A stretch of 64,000 nucleotides of DNA from contig OY969798.1 in assembly GCA_963703165.1 (NCBI GenBank), positions 992,001 through 1,056,000 of the forward strand, in the 5' to 3' direction. Source of the stretch: JBQTKD01 sp963703165. GTDB lineage: Bacteria; Actinomycetota; Actinomycetes; Sporichthyales; Sporichthyaceae. Below the pieces are notes generated by a model. The model was not told where the DNA came from, ran no database searches, and worked only from the letters and a program-made list of their open reading frames with translations. The translations under genes were made by a program, and so were the position numbers. Position 1 is the first letter of the stretch, and every line of letters begins with the position of its first letter. This document shows, one piece after another, positions 43,781-51,933 of the stretch.

Positions 43781-44011
43781 ATGCCTCGCTACGAGTACCG
43801 CTGCCGCGACTGTGACTACACCTTCGAGCTCACCCGCGCGATGGCCGAGTCCAGCGACCCTGCCCCCTGCCCGTTCGGGCACGGCGACGCCGTGAAGCTC
43901 CTGTCGACCGTGGCCGTCACCGGCCGCGGCGGCAGCGGCCCCGCACGCGCCGCGACCCCCGCCCCGGCCCGTATGGGCGGCGGCGGTTGCTGCGGTGGCG
44001 GCTGCGGCTGA
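43781..44011 (+). CDS. FmdB-family zinc ribbon protein
   Basis: A 76-residue protein: MPRYEYRCRDCDYTFELTRA with a Cys-x2-Cys knuckle, a second cysteine in PAPCPFGHGD, and a Gly/Cys-rich tail (GGGGCCGGGCG). FmdB/CxxC_CXXC_SSSS proteins are small putative regulators of unknown target. It follows SIMPL gene B by nine bases, probably on the same transcript, and converges on the P450 gene. Confidence 0.8.
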   Translation: MPRYEYRCRDCDYTFELTRAMAESSDPAPCPFGHGDAVKLLSTVAVTGRGGSGPARAATPAPARMGGGGCCGGGCG

Positions 44012-44017
44012 CGCTGT

Positions 44018-45238
44018 TCAATCCGCGGCCTTGCCGAGCCGCACAGGCAGCTCGGCAAGCGCGTTGAACAGGAAGCTCTGCGTGAAGGTCAGCTGATCCA
44101 GTGGGATCGCCGGACTGAGGTCCGGGAACCGGTCCATCAGTGCGGTCAGCGCGATGCGTGCCTCCAGCCGGGCCAACGGTGCGCCCAGGCAGTGGTGCGC
44201 GCCGTGCCCGAAGGCCACGTGGTGGTTGGGTGTGCGGCCGAGGTCGAGCACGTCGGGAACGTCGACGTAGGACGGGTCCCGGTTGGCCGCCAGCAGCGAC
44301 GGGATCAGGATCTCCCCCGCCGCGATCGGCACCCCCGCCAGTTCGGTGTCTCCGACCGCGACCAGCGGGAAGGTGACCTGGACCGGTGAGGTCCAGCGGA
44401 GCAGTTCTTCCACCGCGCCGGTGATGAGCTCCGGGTCGCTACGCAGGCGTGCCAGCTGATCCGGGTGCGCGAACAGAGCGGCGATGCCGCCCGCCAGCAG
44501 GCTCACGGTGGTCTCGTGGCCGGCGATGACCAGCACGATGATCATCGAGGTCAGTTCGTCCTCGCTGAGCCGGTCGCTCCCGTCCCGGGCCGCCACGAGC
44601 GCGGTCAACAGGTCCTCGCGCGGTTCTGTGCGCTTGAGTTCGACGATCTCGCGCAGCAGCGTGACGATGCGATCGACCGCCGCGACGAACGCTTCCTCGC
44701 CGGCGAAGATCCCGGCGTTGAAGACCAGGATCAGATCCCGGAACTCCGCCCGGTGCTCCACGGGCAGGCCGAGCATGTCGCAGATGACCGTCATCGGCAG
44801 CGGGAAGGCGAAGTTCGCGATGAGGTCGACGACCTCGTCCGGTCCGTGCTCGCCCAGACCCTCGAGCAGTTCCTCGGTGAGCTCGCGGATCCGTCCGTCC
44901 AGAGCTTCCATCGGCCGACGGGTGAACGCCGCGTTGACCAGACGGCGCAGTCGGGAGTGATCGGCGCCGTCGCGCACCAGCATGTGCGAGCCGATTGCCG
45001 GCAGCAGGTCCGGGCGGTGCTTGCTCAGGATCACCGTGTTCGCGGTGCCGGTCTTGTGGAACCGGTCGTCCGCGGTCAGCGCTTCCCGGCAGGCCGCGTG
45101 GTCGGTGACGAACCAACAGGGCACGCCGTTGGGCATTACCCCGTGGACCAACGGTCCCCGCGCGGCCAACTCCGCCCAGGCCGCGCGTCGGGTCGCCTCG
45201 GTGGTGGCGGCGAACGGACTGGCCTGGGCGGTGCTCAT
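44018..45238 (-). CDS. Cytochrome P450
   Basis: A 406-residue bacterial class I P450. I-helix IVLVIAGHETTVSLLAGG, K-helix AVEELLRWTSPVQ (ExxR), and the heme loop FGHGAHHCLGAPLARLEAR with the thiolate cysteine are all intact; MLVRDGADHSRLRRLVNAAF is the family C-helix. It is of CYP105/107-like type; substrate unknown. No ferredoxin gene is adjacent. Start ATG 45236-45238 is three bases after the stop of the 3-hydroxyacyl-CoA dehydrogenase, so it is probably its operon partner. Confidence 0.93.
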   Translation of the reverse strand: MSTAQASPFAATTEATRRAAWAELAARGPLVHGVMPNGVPCWFVTDHAACREALTADDRFHKTGTANTVILSKHRPDLLPAIGSHMLVRDGADHSRLRRLVNAAFTRRPMEALDGRIRELTEELLEGLGEHGPDEVVDLIANFAFPLPMTVICDMLGLPVEHRAEFRDLILVFNAGIFAGEEAFVAAVDRIVTLLREIVELKRTEPREDLLTALVAARDGSDRLSEDELTSMIIVLVIAGHETTVSLLAGGIAALFAHPDQLARLRSDPELITGAVEELLRWTSPVQVTFPLVAVGDTELAGVPIAAGEILIPSLLAANRDPSYVDVPDVLDLGRTPNHHVAFGHGAHHCLGAPLARLEARIALTALMDRFPDLSPAIPLDQLTFTQSFLFNALAELPVRLGKAAD

Positions 45239-45241
45239 CGC

Positions 45242-47017
45242 TTATCCCTTCGAGTAATCCCTGAATCCCCGGCCGGTCTTGCGGCCCAGGTATCCCGCGG
45301 TGACCAGGTGCTCCAGCAGCGGTGCCGGGGCGAAGGCCGACTCGTGGAACTCGGCGAACAAGGTGCGTTCGATCGCCAACGACACGTCGAGGCCGACGAC
45401 GTCCAGGAGCGCGAACGGACCCATCGGGAGGCGGCAGCCTTCCTTCATCGCGAGGTCGATGTCGTCGGCCGTGGCGTAGTGCGCCTCGAGCATCTTCACC
45501 GCGTCGTTCAGGTACGGGAACAGCAGCGCGTTGACGATGAATCCGGCGCGGTCCCCGCAGGTGACCGCGACCTTGCCGAGCTTCGCGCACAGCGCCCGCG
45601 TGGTCTCCACGACGTCCGGCGCGGTCGCGACGGTGTGCACGACCTCGACGAGCTTCATGATCGTGGCCGGGTTGAAGAAGTGCATGCCGACGACGTCGGC
45701 CGGGCGCGAGGTGGCCGAGGCCAACTCGATCACCGGCAGGCTGGACGTGGTGGTCGCGAGGATGGCGCCGGGTCGGACGACCTCATCGAGCGCGGCGAAC
45801 AGGGCGATCTTCACGCCGAGGTCCTCGACCACGGCCTCGACGACGATGTCGACGTCGGCCAGGTCGTCCAGTGCGGTGGTGCCGGTGACCAGTGCGAGGG
45901 TCGCGTCGCGCTTCTCCTCGGTCAGCTTGCCGCGCTGGATGGCCTTGTCGAGCGACTTGGTCATCCCGGCGAGCACCGCGGTGATCTTCTCGTTGCTGCG
46001 GGCAACGAAAGTGACCTGGTGGCCGGCCTTCGCGAACACCTCGACGATGCCGGCGGCCATCGTGCCCGTGCCCACGACGCCGACCTTCTGGGTCTCGCGA
46101 CGCAGCTGCGGCTTCTCCGCCTGACTCGGCGTCAGACCGTCGGCGACGACGGTCGAGGAGCCCGGCTCGGCGTAGCTGTAGAAGCCGCGGCCGGACTTCC
46201 GGCCGAGCAGTCCGGCGGTGATCATCTGCTTGAGGATCGGCGACGGGGCGTGCACGCGGCGCCGCCCCTGCAGGTACATCGTGTTGAGGATCTCGTAGGT
46301 GATGTCCAGACCGATGAGGTCGACCAGGGCGAGCGGACCCATCGGGTAGCCGCACCCGTACATCATGGCGGCGTCGATGTCCTCGCGCGAGGCGTAGTGC
46401 GATTCGAACATCGAGACCGCGTGGTTCAGATACCCGACCAGCAGCGCGTTGGTGATGAAGCCGGCCTTGTCCCCGCAGACCACCGGGGTCAGGCCGAGGC
46501 CTTGGGCGAACTCGTGGACCGAAGTGACCGCCTCGGGGTCGGTGACCAGCGTGCGTACCACCTCGACGAACCCGACCACGGGCGCGGGGTTGAAGAAGTG
46601 CAGGCCGACGACGCGGCGCGGGTTCCCGGTGGCGACGGAGATCTCGGTGACCGACAGGGAGGAGGTGTTGGTGGCGAGCACGGCCTCCGGGCCGGTCAGC
46701 TTGTCCAGTTCGGCGAACACCTCGCGCTTGAGGTCGAGGTCCTCGGTGACCGCCTCGATGATGAGGTCGCAGCTCGCGAGGGCGTGCGGGTCGGTCTGCA
46801 GGCTGATGCGCTCGAGCATCGCGACCCGCTGGGAGTCGGTGAGCTTGCCACCGGCGACGGCCCGCGCGGTGGACGCCTCCAGCAGGCCCCGCGCCCGGGC
46901 GATGGCCGCGGCGTCGACATCGACGCCGATCACATTGAGCCCGTTGCGGATGAGCACCTCGACGATGCCCGAACCCATGATGCCCAGACCGATGACCCCG
47001 ACGTTCGTGAATGGCAT
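45242..47017 (-). CDS. Duplicated 3-hydroxyacyl-CoA dehydrogenase
   Basis: A 591-residue protein made of two full 3-hydroxybutyryl-CoA dehydrogenase units. N-half: NAD loop GVIGLGIMGSGIVEVL, catalytic His in GLHFFNPAPVVGFVEVV, then GYGCGYPMGPLALVDLIGL. C-half (from about 300): GVVGTGTMAAGIVEVFAK, GMHFFNPATIMKLVEVV, CRLPMGPFALLDVVGLD. Both halves look active, unlike FadB where a hydratase is fused. Likely role is 3-hydroxybutyryl-CoA oxidation/reduction in fatty acid or ethylmalonyl-CoA metabolism. ATG 47015-47017 with GGAG upstream; earlier in-frame codons are rejected. Confidence 0.92.
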   Translation of the reverse strand: MPFTNVGVIGLGIMGSGIVEVLIRNGLNVIGVDVDAAAIARARGLLEASTARAVAGGKLTDSQRVAMLERISLQTDPHALASCDLIIEAVTEDLDLKREVFAELDKLTGPEAVLATNTSSLSVTEISVATGNPRRVVGLHFFNPAPVVGFVEVVRTLVTDPEAVTSVHEFAQGLGLTPVVCGDKAGFITNALLVGYLNHAVSMFESHYASREDIDAAMMYGCGYPMGPLALVDLIGLDITYEILNTMYLQGRRRVHAPSPILKQMITAGLLGRKSGRGFYSYAEPGSSTVVADGLTPSQAEKPQLRRETQKVGVVGTGTMAAGIVEVFAKAGHQVTFVARSNEKITAVLAGMTKSLDKAIQRGKLTEEKRDATLALVTGTTALDDLADVDIVVEAVVEDLGVKIALFAALDEVVRPGAILATTTSSLPVIELASATSRPADVVGMHFFNPATIMKLVEVVHTVATAPDVVETTRALCAKLGKVAVTCGDRAGFIVNALLFPYLNDAVKMLEAHYATADDIDLAMKEGCRLPMGPFALLDVVGLDVSLAIERTLFAEFHESAFAPAPLLEHLVTAGYLGRKTGRGFRDYSKG

Positions 47018-47093
47018 GCGCTGACTCCGATGCATCCGGGCGGACGACTCCCTACCGCCGAGTAGCATGCCACGGCCGGCTAGGGTTTTGCCC

Positions 47094-47753
47094 GTGCGCC
47101 TTGTGATCGCTCGCTGTTCGGTCGACTACGTGGGACGACTGACCGCCCATCTGCCCCTTGCGACCCGTCTGCTCCTTGTGAAGGCCGACGGGTCGGTCCT
47201 CGTGCACTCCGACGGCGGGTCGTACAAACCGCTGAACTGGATGTCGCCGCCCTGCACCCTCAAGGAGTCCGAGGGCTTCTGGCTGGTGGTGAACAAGGCG
47301 GGCGAGGAACTGCGAATCACGCTCGAGGAGGTCCTCGTCGACGTCTCCCACGACCTCGGCGTCGACCCCGGCCTGATCAAGGACGGCGTCGAGGCCCACC
47401 TGCAGATCCTGCTGGCCGAGCAGGCCGATGTCTTCGGTGCGGGCTGGCGCGTCGTCCGCCGCGAGTACCCCACCTCGATCGGCCCCGTCGACCTGCTGTG
47501 CAAGGACGCCTCCGGCGCTTCGGTCGCCGTCGAGATCAAGCGCCGCGGCGACATCGACGGCGTCGAGCAACTCACCCGCTACCTCGACCTCATGAACCGC
47601 GATCCCCTCCTCGCGCCGGTCACCGGCGTCTTCGCCGCCCAGGAGATCAAGCCCCAGGCGCGCACCCTCGCCGAGGACCGCGGCATCCGCTGCGTCGTCG
47701 TCGACTACGACGCCCTACGCGGGGTCGACGACACCGAGAGCCGGCTCTTCTGA
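47094..47753 (+). CDS. nucS: Mismatch endonuclease NucS (EndoMS)
   Basis: A 219-residue NucS, the core of the MutS/MutL-independent mismatch repair of Actinobacteria; it cuts both strands at G-T, G-G and T-T mismatches. The N-terminal DNA-binding half starts VRLVIARCSVDYVGRLTAHL; the PD-(D/E)xK nuclease site is D133 in GPVDLLCKD with E147 and K149 in AVEIKRRGD. It ends ESRLF, a beta-clamp-interaction-type tail. GTG start without a clear ribosome site; TAGGGT at 47081-47086 could be a -10 giving a leaderless message. Its TGA overlaps the next ATG. Confidence 0.95.
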   Translation: MRLVIARCSVDYVGRLTAHLPLATRLLLVKADGSVLVHSDGGSYKPLNWMSPPCTLKESEGFWLVVNKAGEELRITLEEVLVDVSHDLGVDPGLIKDGVEAHLQILLAEQADVFGAGWRVVRREYPTSIGPVDLLCKDASGASVAVEIKRRGDIDGVEQLTRYLDLMNRDPLLAPVTGVFAAQEIKPQARTLAEDRGIRCVVVDYDALRGVDDTESRLF

Positions 47754-48085
47754 TGGATGACTCCACAGCCGCACTGTCGACCGACCTGCTGCGCACCTCC
47801 AAGGACCCAGTGTTCCGTCGGCTGCGCGAGGTGCTCACCGAGCAAGGCATCGACGTCGAAGCCGACGTCCTCGCCCAGTTCTTTCCCGACGCTTCCGACG
47901 GAGAGTTCGGAGTGGTGGTCACCACCGACCACCGGGTCTACACCTTCGTCCTTCGCTACGGCGCCGGTGATCTGAACACCCAGGCCGCGAAGGCAGTTCT
48001 GCACGAGTGGCACAACATCACCGACACCTGGGACGCCTCTCCTTACGGGACCGATGTCCGCGACGCCCTCGAACTGCTCCAGTGA
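47753..48085 (+). CDS. Hypothetical protein coupled to nucS
   Basis: A 110-residue acidic protein starting at the ATG that overlaps the nucS stop by one base (TGATG). It contains RTSKDPVFRRLREVLTEQGI, DGEFGVVVTTDHRVYTFVLR and LHEWHNITDTWDASPYG; no family recognised. Mixed alpha/beta with no cysteines or membrane segments, probably cytoplasmic. Its stop overlaps the next GTG. The tight packing implies expression stoichiometric with NucS, but a functional link is only an inference. Confidence 0.75.
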   Translation: MDDSTAALSTDLLRTSKDPVFRRLREVLTEQGIDVEADVLAQFFPDASDGEFGVVVTTDHRVYTFVLRYGAGDLNTQAAKAVLHEWHNITDTWDASPYGTDVRDALELLQ

Positions 48086-48627
48086 TCGATCGCCTGACGC
48101 ACCGCTGGGTCGTTCCGACCGAGGCCGAGATCCGCTCTCCCCTGCCGGGCGACGGCGTGGTCCCGAACCCGGACGCTGTCATGGACCGCGGCTTCACCGT
48201 GACCGGGACGCCTGAGGACGTGTGGCCATGGATCGTCCAGGTTGGCAAGGGCCGCGCAGGCTGGTACCTCCCTCGCTCGGTCGAACGCGTGCTGCCGCGC
48301 GGCAACCGGGCCATCCGGGCCGTGGATCCGCAGTGGCAGAACTTGGCCCCGGGCGACATCGTCCCGGACTACGGCAGGAACGAGACCCTCGAGGTCGTGT
48401 CGATCGACACGCCAAGGGCCCTGGTCTACAAGTCCCAGCGCAAGCAGATGCTCCTCACCTGGGTCATCGTGCTCAGCACCGCGACTCCCACCACGACCCG
48501 CGTCCACCTACGGCTCCGGATGGGTCCGATCCGACGCAAGCGGTTGGTCGCCACCGTCGGCGAGATCTTCGACTGGCTCACCATCGCGGGGATGGCGCGC
48601 GGACTCAGCGAACGCGTTCCACGATGA
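48082..48627 (+). CDS. SRPBCC-like (START/Bet v1 fold) protein
   Basis: A 181-residue protein resembling polyketide-cyclase/SRPBCC proteins: FTVTGTPEDVWPWIVQVGKG, then RAGWYLPRSVERV, GDIVPDYGRNETLEVVSIDT, LLTWVIVLS and a C-terminal helix (VGEIFDWLTIAGMARGLSER). The fold usually binds a hydrophobic ligand. GTG at 48082 overlaps the previous stop (GTGA), and its stop overlaps the next ATG (ATGA). Third gene of the nucS transcription unit. Confidence 0.78.
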   Translation: MIDRLTHRWVVPTEAEIRSPLPGDGVVPNPDAVMDRGFTVTGTPEDVWPWIVQVGKGRAGWYLPRSVERVLPRGNRAIRAVDPQWQNLAPGDIVPDYGRNETLEVVSIDTPRALVYKSQRKQMLLTWVIVLSTATPTTTRVHLRLRMGPIRRKRLVATVGEIFDWLTIAGMARGLSERVPR

Positions 48628-49082
48628 GCCCTCCGGAGCGTGAACCGCTCGACGTGGCCATCGGCGACGCGATAGGTGCCGCGCTCGCGCCCTACGCGGG
48701 CTCGTTCACCATCGAGGACATCTGGAGCGCAGGCGCCGGCGGTTGGTTCACCGAGGTCCGCCCGTCGTCACCCGACGCGGCGTTCCTCAGCGTGGTGTTC
48801 GATCGGGGCGACACGCTCTACTGGGTGATCGGCAACGCGAACATCGAGTGCTTCCCGGTCTCCCGGGACAACGCGGACATCGTGCCATGGGTGTTCGAGA
48901 TCGCCAGTGCCGTCGGTGCAGGCCGAGTCCGCGAGACAGGCTCTCGGCGCGATGCCAGCGTCAAGGTGTACTCGGAGTCCGGGGAGATTCTGATCTCCGG
49001 CGGACAGATGCGCATCCCGTGGCCTTGGGCGCTGCGCAGGGTCCGGACGTACAAGCCCTACGCAGCGGCGCCCCGGTCTTAG
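48624..49082 (+). CDS. Hypothetical protein, last gene of nucS unit
   Basis: A 152-residue protein beginning PPEREPLDVAIGDAIGAALA. It has an alpha/beta look with WFTEVRPSSPDAAFLSVVFD, IGNANIECFPVSRDNAD and ISGGQMRIPWPWALRR. No family recognised; no signal or membrane helix. ATG 48624 overlaps the previous stop by four bases. The 3' end overlaps the convergent DUF11 gene stop by four bases. Confidence 0.72.
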   Translation: MSPPEREPLDVAIGDAIGAALAPYAGSFTIEDIWSAGAGGWFTEVRPSSPDAAFLSVVFDRGDTLYWVIGNANIECFPVSRDNADIVPWVFEIASAVGAGRVRETGSRRDASVKVYSESGEILISGGQMRIPWPWALRRVRTYKPYAAAPRS

Positions 49083-49717
49083 AAGCAGTCGAAGTCGCAG
49101 TCGTAGTCGTAGTCGTCGCCGTAGTAACCGCCACCGAAACCGCCGCCCCACAGGGGCTTGTCGAAGTCAGCGTCGCTCGGGGCTCCCGGCGGGGGCGTGA
49201 CTCGGGCGGGCCCCGCGGTCACCGTGATGGACGTGGTGTCGTTCAGGGCGTTCGGGTCGCCGTCGCCGTCGACGGTGGCCTCGGCAATGGCGGAGCCCGC
49301 TCCCGCGGCCTTCGCCACGAACTGGAGGACCGCGCTCGTCCCATCGACGAAGGGCGTTTCGTTGACACACAGGATGTGGCCGGTGAATCCGACGGACGGC
49401 GCGTCACAGTCCCAGTCCGTCATCGGCGTCTGCGAGACGAAGACGAACGACGACGGAAGCGTCGCGACGAGAGTGACGCCGTTGGCCGGAACGTCGGCCG
49501 CAGGGCCCAGGTTCCGCACCTCGACCTTGTAGGTGATCTCGCCGCCGACAGTCGGGCTCGGGGTGGACGCCATCATCTGCACGTCCAGATCAAAATCGAC
49601 AGCCTGAGTCTGCGGCCCATCGACAGGAGCAGCGGCTGCGGTGCCAGTCAGCAGACTGGCCGCAATGAGGGTGCCTGCCACCCCGGTCATACCCAGGTGC
49701 AGAAACGATGCGCGCAT
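49079..49717 (-). CDS. Secreted DUF11-domain protein with Tyr/Asp-rich tail
   Basis: A 212-residue exported protein: signal peptide (about 1-30, MRASFLHLGMTGVAGTLIAA), a DUF11 beta-sandwich (about 38-165; PTVGGEITYKVEVRNLGPAA, GVTLVATLPSSFVFVS, WDCDAPSVGF, ILCVNETPF), then a Pro-rich linker and a Gly/Tyr/Asp tail ending DYDYDCDFDCF. DUF11 domains occur in bacterial surface proteins. The acidic, aromatic, cysteine-bearing tail might bind metal or wall material. ATG 49715-49717 with AAGGAG upstream. Confidence 0.8.
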   Translation of the reverse strand: MRASFLHLGMTGVAGTLIAASLLTGTAAAAPVDGPQTQAVDFDLDVQMMASTPSPTVGGEITYKVEVRNLGPAADVPANGVTLVATLPSSFVFVSQTPMTDWDCDAPSVGFTGHILCVNETPFVDGTSAVLQFVAKAAGAGSAIAEATVDGDGDPNALNDTTSITVTAGPARVTPPPGAPSDADFDKPLWGGGFGGGYYGDDYDYDCDFDCF

Positions 49718-49788
49718 GCCGCGGCTCCTTCGACTGTGTGGGGGCCGCCCTCGGCAGGGCCGATCGTCCGATCGCCATCGTGCACGCG

Positions 49789-49822
49789 TGTCACCCGCTT
49801 GCATTGAGCCGTTCGGGTGACA
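49789..49822. repeat. Inverted repeat upstream of the DUF11 gene
   Basis: TGTCACCCG (49789-49797) and its perfect complement CGGGTGACA (49814-49822) are separated by 16 bases. The pair lies about 70-105 bases upstream of the DUF11 start in a 217-base gene-free gap. It could be an operator or a transcript hairpin; no other feature stands out in the gap except the short stem over the end of the DUF222 gene. Confidence 0.4.
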
Positions 49823-49922
49823 TCAGGTCCACGATTTCGCCAAGCGCAACGCCGTTAGAACGTGGCGGGACGCGGCAACCGCGAACAGGCAAGGAAACAC
49901 CCATGACCTGGCCGGCAAGTGA

Positions 49923-49939
49923 TCTGATTGGGAATCAGA
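49923..49939 (-). terminator. Short hairpin overlapping the DUF222/HNH stop codon
   Basis: TCTGATT-ggg-AATCAGA forms a seven-base-pair stem with a three-base loop spanning the end of the leftward DUF222 gene (stop at 49935-49937). It is weak and has no T tract, so terminator function is uncertain. Confidence 0.35.
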
Positions 49940-51573
49940 ATGGCGGGAGGTCGGGCTCTGCGTCCGGGTCCACCGGGCGGTGCGGGACCAGATAGGTATG
50001 GCCAAGGCGGCTGGTCCAAAGATGGCCCGCGTCGGTGCGTTTCACTTTCCACCCGGCTTTGTGTTTCACCGTGTGGTCGTACTTACAGGCCGGGGCCTCG
50101 TTGACCTCGTCGGTGGGGCCGCCTTTGGCGTGGTCCTTGAGGTGATCGATTTCCGACGCGGTCGCGGGCGCGCGACACCCCACACCCACGCACTGGGTGT
50201 CCCGGATCTGGATGATCCGCCGCAGCGCGGCACTGGCGAACCTGTTCTTCGGGTCGTCGTCAGGTGGTCGGAACCGCTTCGCTCTCTCGGCGATGTCTTG
50301 GAGGACCGGTCGCCAGATCTCCCAGGTCACGGGGTGCATCCCGAACGGTGGGTCGTACCTGTCGGCCTCGGCGAGCACCGCGAGCAGGTGCGCGGGGACG
50401 TCCAGGTTCACGATCGAGGTGCATTCCCCGTCGCGGAGTCGGATGCCTGCGGGTCGGGCGGGGGTGAGGCCGGTGGCCTGGAGGTGGCCGGCGTGGTCGG
50501 TGGTGATCCATCGCCACTGCGCCCCGCCGAGGCTGTTGACGAGGTCGACGGCGAACGTGTTCCCGACCCAGCCCATCCCGGCGATCTCGGCGGGTTTGCG
50601 GTCCAGCCCGAGCATGGTCTTGAGGCCGATCTTCAGCTCGATCCCGTCCGCGGTGCGGTGCGCGGCGACGGGCATCTCGAACACACCGGGCGCGATCTCC
50701 TGACGCGACGCTGCAGGAGCCTTGAGGTCCGCGCTGTCCGGAGACGGGCGGGACTGGCGCAGCGCGTCGAGGATCTGGAGGTCGTCGAGCCCGACCCAGG
50801 ACCCCTCGGTGAGGCACAGGTAGATCTCCGCGCGCAGGATCGCGACCGGGCGCGGGTCGCCTTGGCGGATCGCGGCCTTGGCCAGGGTGTTGATGCGCTT
50901 CACGGCCGAGGACACCCGATCGGGCGGCAGCTGCGTCCCGGTCAGGTCCGCGGTTCCGTCGGGGTTCAGCCTCGCCCGCACATCGCGCTCGCGCACGCCC
51001 TTCTCGTACCGGTCGTGCGCCCAGTCCGGGTCGAGCTTGATGGCCAGGCGGGCGATCTCCCGGGCCAACTGCCCGGTCGTCAACGCAGTGTTCGCCGACA
51101 GCGACACCCGCGGCAGGAGGTTCACGAAGATCGACACGCGATGGGCGTCGGACAGGTTGCTGGTCCAGAACAGCAACATCTTCGCGCGGTCCAGATCGAG
51201 CTCCCCGGCGATCATCGCCGCCCCCAGTTCGGGGCAGATCCCGAACAGTCCCTGGGCCAGCCCGACCATGTCCGACGCCGGCGCCTTTGGTCAGGGAGGC
51301 CGCGGACTTCACCTCATGGGAGGCGAAGGCGTCCGGCTCGGGCAGTCGCTGCGCGTACGCCCCGGCGTCGCGCCCGCACCGGGCGACATGCCACACCGCA
51401 TGCAACCGGCGCCCCGTCGTGTGGGCCTCCTGGCGGTAGTCGGCCTTGAACATCCCGACCGTGTCGTACCCGTCCAACCGGTCCACGTTCACCGACGCCA
51501 ACACGGCCGCGAGTTCGGGTCCCACCGGCATTCCTGCCAGGTGGTCCGCGATGCGCAACGGCCCGTGTTCCAT
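49935..51573 (-). pseudogene. DUF222 / HNH endonuclease (13E12-repeat type) with single-base frameshift
   Basis: The N-terminal portion starts at ATG 51571-51573 (MEHGPLRIADHLAGMPVGPE, then DAFASHEVKSAASLTKG) and the rest (APASDMVGLAQGLFGICPEL onwards) is in another frame. Dropping one A from the AAA complementary to 51286-51288 joins them into one protein of about 545 residues. The DUF222 body is followed by a C-terminal HNH nuclease: TQCVGVGCRAPATASEIDHL, KGGPTDEVNEAPACKYDH and TVKHKAGWKV. This is the REP13E12-like family, multicopy in many actinobacteria, function unclear. A -10-like TAGTAT (51580-51585) six bases before the ATG suggests leaderless transcription. Confidence 0.8.
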
Positions 51574-51933
51574 TCGAAGATACTAGCTAATCATACCGAC
51601 ATTTCCTATACCTGCAGCACCCCATCGCAACCACATAACCAAGGCGACCTGACCCACCATCAGCGACCACCCGGCAGAGCGACTACCGCCAACGGCGACC
51701 ACGGTAATCCGATGACAAGTCGACCCGGACCGCAGGCGCCCGCCAGGGCGCCGAGGACCGGAAGCGACGCGTCAGCCCTGGTGACGGGCCCACCCACCGC
51801 CCCCCGCCAACCCACCCGCCCGAACCGCCACCCACCCGGACCACCAACCCCACCCACCCCAAGCAAGCCGAGATTGTCCGGATTCGCTCCGCGCCACCGC
51901 AAGTTTGTCGGCGCCGCGGGTTAGCGTCGTTCT
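51574..51933. other. Gene-free intergenic region with C-rich/G-rich tract
   Basis: A 360-base gap between the divergent DUF222/HNH and SNF2 genes. The left 50 bases are AT-rich and hold the likely DUF222 promoter. Bases 51788-51870 are strongly strand-asymmetric: many runs of three or more C on the plus strand (so G-runs on the minus strand) separated by one to four bases, a candidate G-quadruplex region. I found no convincing coding frame, RNA gene or repeat unit here. Confidence 0.6.

Noticed and set aside
49935..51573. Phage or transposon island around the HNH gene
   Set aside because: No terminase, integrase, transposase or direct repeats nearby; DUF222/HNH genes occur alone in many actinobacterial chromosomes.
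51660..51902. Minus-strand 80-codon frame in the gene-free gap
   Set aside because: Coincides with the G-rich tract; composition is Gly/Val/Arg only, with no start context.
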